Below, in pieces: positions 6,473-8,127 of a DNA stretch of 8,127 nucleotides (position 1 is the first letter of the stretch; each line of letters starts with the position of its first letter). A program made the translations under genes and the position numbers. Under the pieces are notes generated by a model. The model saw only the letters and a program-made list of their open reading frames with translations, did not search any database and was not told where the DNA came from. The stretch is from the NCBI GenBank assembly GCA_964579765.1, contig CAZOIK010000190.1:1-8127 (forward strand). Reading direction: 5' to 3'. The DNA comes from DATNBT01 sp964579765. Its GTDB lineage: Bacteria > Acidobacteriota > Vicinamibacteria > Vicinamibacterales > CAVVIG01.

Positions 6473-8127
6473 AAGTTCGGCGATTGTACTGCCTGCGCGC
6501 CGCCCGTCGGCTGAAACTCGATCGGCTCGTCGGGGCGCCACGGCGTGCGGCAGGGCTTGCGCGCCTCGTAGAGCCGGAGGTTGTCCGAGATGCGCTGCGC
6601 GATGTCGTGTTCACCGCTCTTCTCGGCGGCGGCGATCGCGTCCTTCTGCCACGTCACGGCCTCGGTGAACTGTCCGAGCTCGGCCTGCACCATCGCCATC
6701 GTCTCGAGCACGTCGCTCGCGCGAATCTGCGCGACCACGGGCTGGATGAGCGACGCCGCCCGGCGGCCGTCGCGCACCTTGTCGTCGGGCGCCGCCGCGA
6801 GGACGCGCGCGAGCGCGTTGGCGAACGAGAGCTGCGTGGGATAGACGCGGAGCGCGTCGGCGAGGTAGTCGCGCGCCTGCGCGTACCGGCGGAGCCGGAT
6901 GAGCGCGGCAGCATAGCCGAACCGCGCCTCGGGGACGCGCGCATCCGTGCGGACGATCTGCTCGTACTGCGGCAGCGACGCCTCGAGTTGCCCGGTCCGA
7001 CGGAGCATGTGGGCGAGCTGCAGCCGCGCTTCGACGTAGCCGGGCTCCGCGGCGAGCGCGGCCTGCAGATGCTGAATCGCCGCCATCGGCTGCCCCAGGT
7101 CGGCCTGGATCAGCGCCAGGCTGTAATGCGCCTTGACGAACTTCGGATCCAGGACGAGCGCGCGTTCGAATTCGGCGACCGCGCCTTGCTGATTTCCAAG
7201 CAGCGCCAGCGCGGTGCCGAGCTTGTGATGCAGCGACGGCTCCTTCGGTGCGACCTCGATGCCCTTGTGAAACGCCTCGGCGGCCGCCTTGAAGTCCCCG
7301 TGATCGAGCGCGTCGGCGCCGCTCACTTCGTACGCGAGCGCGCTGTTCAAGAGCGCGTTGACGCGATCCATGAGCGGGTCGTCCGGCTTGATCTCCAGCG
7401 TGCCGCGCAACGCGAGGTTCGCCTGCGCGCGGGCCTGATCGCCGATGCCACGGTATGCCATCGCGAGCGGATAGTGAATGACGGTGGCCTGCGGGTCGAG
7501 GGCGAGCGCCTTCTGCAGGTAGTCAACGGCGCGCGCGTAGTCCTGCTTCGCGAGGGCCACCCGGCCCAGGCCGTACTGCGCCGCAACGGACTGCGGCTTG
7601 AGCGACAGCGCCTTCTCAAAGAGCGGCTGCGCCTCGTCTGGCTTGCCCTGATCGAGATCGCCTTCCGCCACCCAGATGAGCGTCGGCACGTCACCGGGCT
7701 GCAGCTCGAGCGCGCGCGAGAAGGCCGCGATGGAGGCCGGCGCGTCGCCTTTGACTTTGTAGAGCTGGCCCAGGTAGTACGGCCAGCGGGGATCGCGCGA
7801 GTTGAACGTCTGCGCATTCAGGAACGCCGATTCCGCCTCACCGCGGAATTCGGCGGCCATGAACAACATGCCCATCTGCCCATACGCGGCGCCGAGTTCT
7901 TCGGGCGGCGTGGACGGCGCGTCGATCTTCTTCTTGAGCGCCGCGTAGCCGTCGCGCAGCTGCTGCTGGACCGACGGCGCCGCGTGCGACAGATCGGGCA
8001 GCGCGACCTGGCGGAGCGTGTAGGTCGGCGTCGGCTTCGGCGGCTCGGGCTTCGACGAGCATGCGGGAAGACAGACGAGCACACACGCGGCAGCCGCGAG
8101 CCAGCCGGCCGACGTGATCAGTGCCCT
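6469..8127 (-). CDS. TPR-repeat lipoprotein (5' end beyond window)
   Basis: The frame is open from the right edge (8127) to TGA at 6471-6469, giving 552 visible residues. A GTG at 8082 could be taken as the start, but the codons before it read RALITSAGWLAAACVLVCLPAC, a lipoprotein signal peptide ending in a lipobox (LPAC, Cys codon at 8061-8059). The real start is therefore probably just outside the window. After a Pro-rich spacer (PEPPKPTPT) come about ten TPR units. Clear ones, numbered from the GTG, are at about 97-130, 165-198, 247-280, 281-314, 315-348 and 349-382, with Tyr/Gly-Ala-Ala/Leu-Pro consensus patterns. The mature protein should be lipid-anchored, facing the periplasm (no Asp at +2, so possibly outer membrane if the E. 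coli sorting rule applies). It probably scaffolds protein complexes. It is the first visible gene of the coupled operon. Family is sure, partners unknown. Confidence 0.92.
   Translation of the reverse strand, partial: RALITSAGWLAAAACVLVCLPACSSKPEPPKPTPTYTLRQVALPDLSHAAPSVQQQLRDGYAALKKKIDAPSTPPEELGAAYGQMGMLFMAAEFRGEAESAFLNAQTFNSRDPRWPYYLGQLYKVKGDAPASIAAFSRALELQPGDVPTLIWVAEGDLDQGKPDEAQPLFEKALSLKPQSVAAQYGLGRVALAKQDYARAVDYLQKALALDPQATVIHYPLAMAYRGIGDQARAQANLALRGTLEIKPDDPLMDRVNALLNSALAYEVSGADALDHGDFKAAAEAFHKGIEVAPKEPSLHHKLGTALALLGNQQGAVAEFERALVLDPKFVKAHYSLALIQADLGQPMAAIQHLQAALAAEPGYVEARLQLAHMLRRTGQLEASLPQYEQIVRTDARVPEARFGYAAALIRLRRYAQARDYLADALRVYPTQLSFANALARVLAAAPDDKVRDGRRAASLIQPVVAQIRASDVLETMAMVQAELGQFTEAVTWQKDAIAAAEKSGEHDIAQRISDNLRLYEARKPCRTPWRPDEPIEFQPTGGAQAVQSPNL
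8059..8127 (-). other. Lipoprotein signal peptide and lipobox (incomplete N-terminus)
   Basis: The codons from 8127 to 8059 give an Arg, then a hydrophobic core ending in V-C-L-P-A-C. L-P-A-C fits a signal peptidase II lipobox, although Pro at -2 is not the commonest residue; the lipidated Cys is encoded at 8061-8059. The hydrophobic core is split by any start at GTG 8082, which is why that start is not chosen. Confidence 0.75.

Noticed and set aside
6473..6541. Upstream extension of the MFS gene to ATG 6541
   Set aside because: The 23 added residues are Arg-rich and overlap the TPR gene; MHS proteins normally begin shortly before the TM1 motif, and ATG 6472 forms an ATGA overlap.
5160..6614. 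Second minus-strand frame of 484 codons over the MFS gene
   Set aside because: It is an Arg-rich out-of-frame shadow; the frame at 5177-6472 carries all MHS transporter motifs.
1..8127. Possible enediyne biosynthetic cluster, because UnbV-type domains are present
   Set aside because: No enediyne PKS, tailoring enzyme or self-resistance gene is visible, and ASPIC/UnbV proteins are common outside such clusters.
1..8127. CRISPR arrays, tRNA or rRNA genes, insertion sequences, intergenic promoters or terminators
   Set aside because: There is no intergenic space longer than 1 nt between the genes. The short recurring plus-strand gtcgcc/gtcgtt blocks are explained by the Asp-Gly codons of the FG-GAP loops.

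Overview
This window looks like high-GC bacterial chromosomal DNA. All real genes lie on the minus strand, with essentially no intergenic DNA. The combination of two ASPIC/UnbV (CRTAC1-type) proteins, a long TPR lipoprotein and strong G/C third-position bias is what I would expect from an Acidobacteriota genome, for example a Vicinamibacteria-like lineage. That placement is inference from gene content; there is no rRNA or other phylogenetic marker here.

In the direction of transcription (high to low coordinates) there are five genes. (1) A TPR-repeat lipoprotein (8127 to 6469), cut at its 5' end by the window edge. (2) A 12-TM MFS transporter of the metabolite:H+ symporter type (6472 to 5177). 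(3) A large membrane-anchored protein of about 1113 aa that joins TPRs, an FG-GAP/VCBS beta-propeller region, an ASPIC/UnbV domain and a roughly 435-aa C-terminal module I cannot name (5175 to 1834). (4) A second, compact, N-terminally anchored FG-GAP + ASPIC/UnbV protein of 592 aa (1837 to 59). (5) The first 20 codons of a further gene with a hydrophobic N-terminus (62 to 1), running off the left edge.

The genes are stitched together tightly. Three of the four junctions are 4-nt stop/start overlaps (ATGA, ATGA, GTGA) and the fourth has a 1-nt gap (TGA-G-GTG). This argues for one translationally coupled operon and joint function. Four of the five products are predicted to be exported or membrane-located. 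A reasonable but unproven model is a cell-envelope module: a lipoprotein TPR scaffold, two Ca2+-loop beta-propeller/ASPIC proteins facing the periplasm, and two integral membrane components, one a proton-coupled small-molecule transporter. UnbV-type proteins are known from enediyne gene clusters, where they sit beside the membrane protein UnbU, and as widespread orphan proteins in Acidobacteriota and Planctomycetota. Their biochemical role is unsettled. I see no enediyne PKS or other biosynthetic enzymes here.

No promoter, terminator, RNA gene, CRISPR array, mobile element or attachment site was recognised. The operon promoter must lie beyond position 8127 and its terminator beyond position 1. 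The many long plus-strand reading frames are antisense shadows typical of GC-rich genes.
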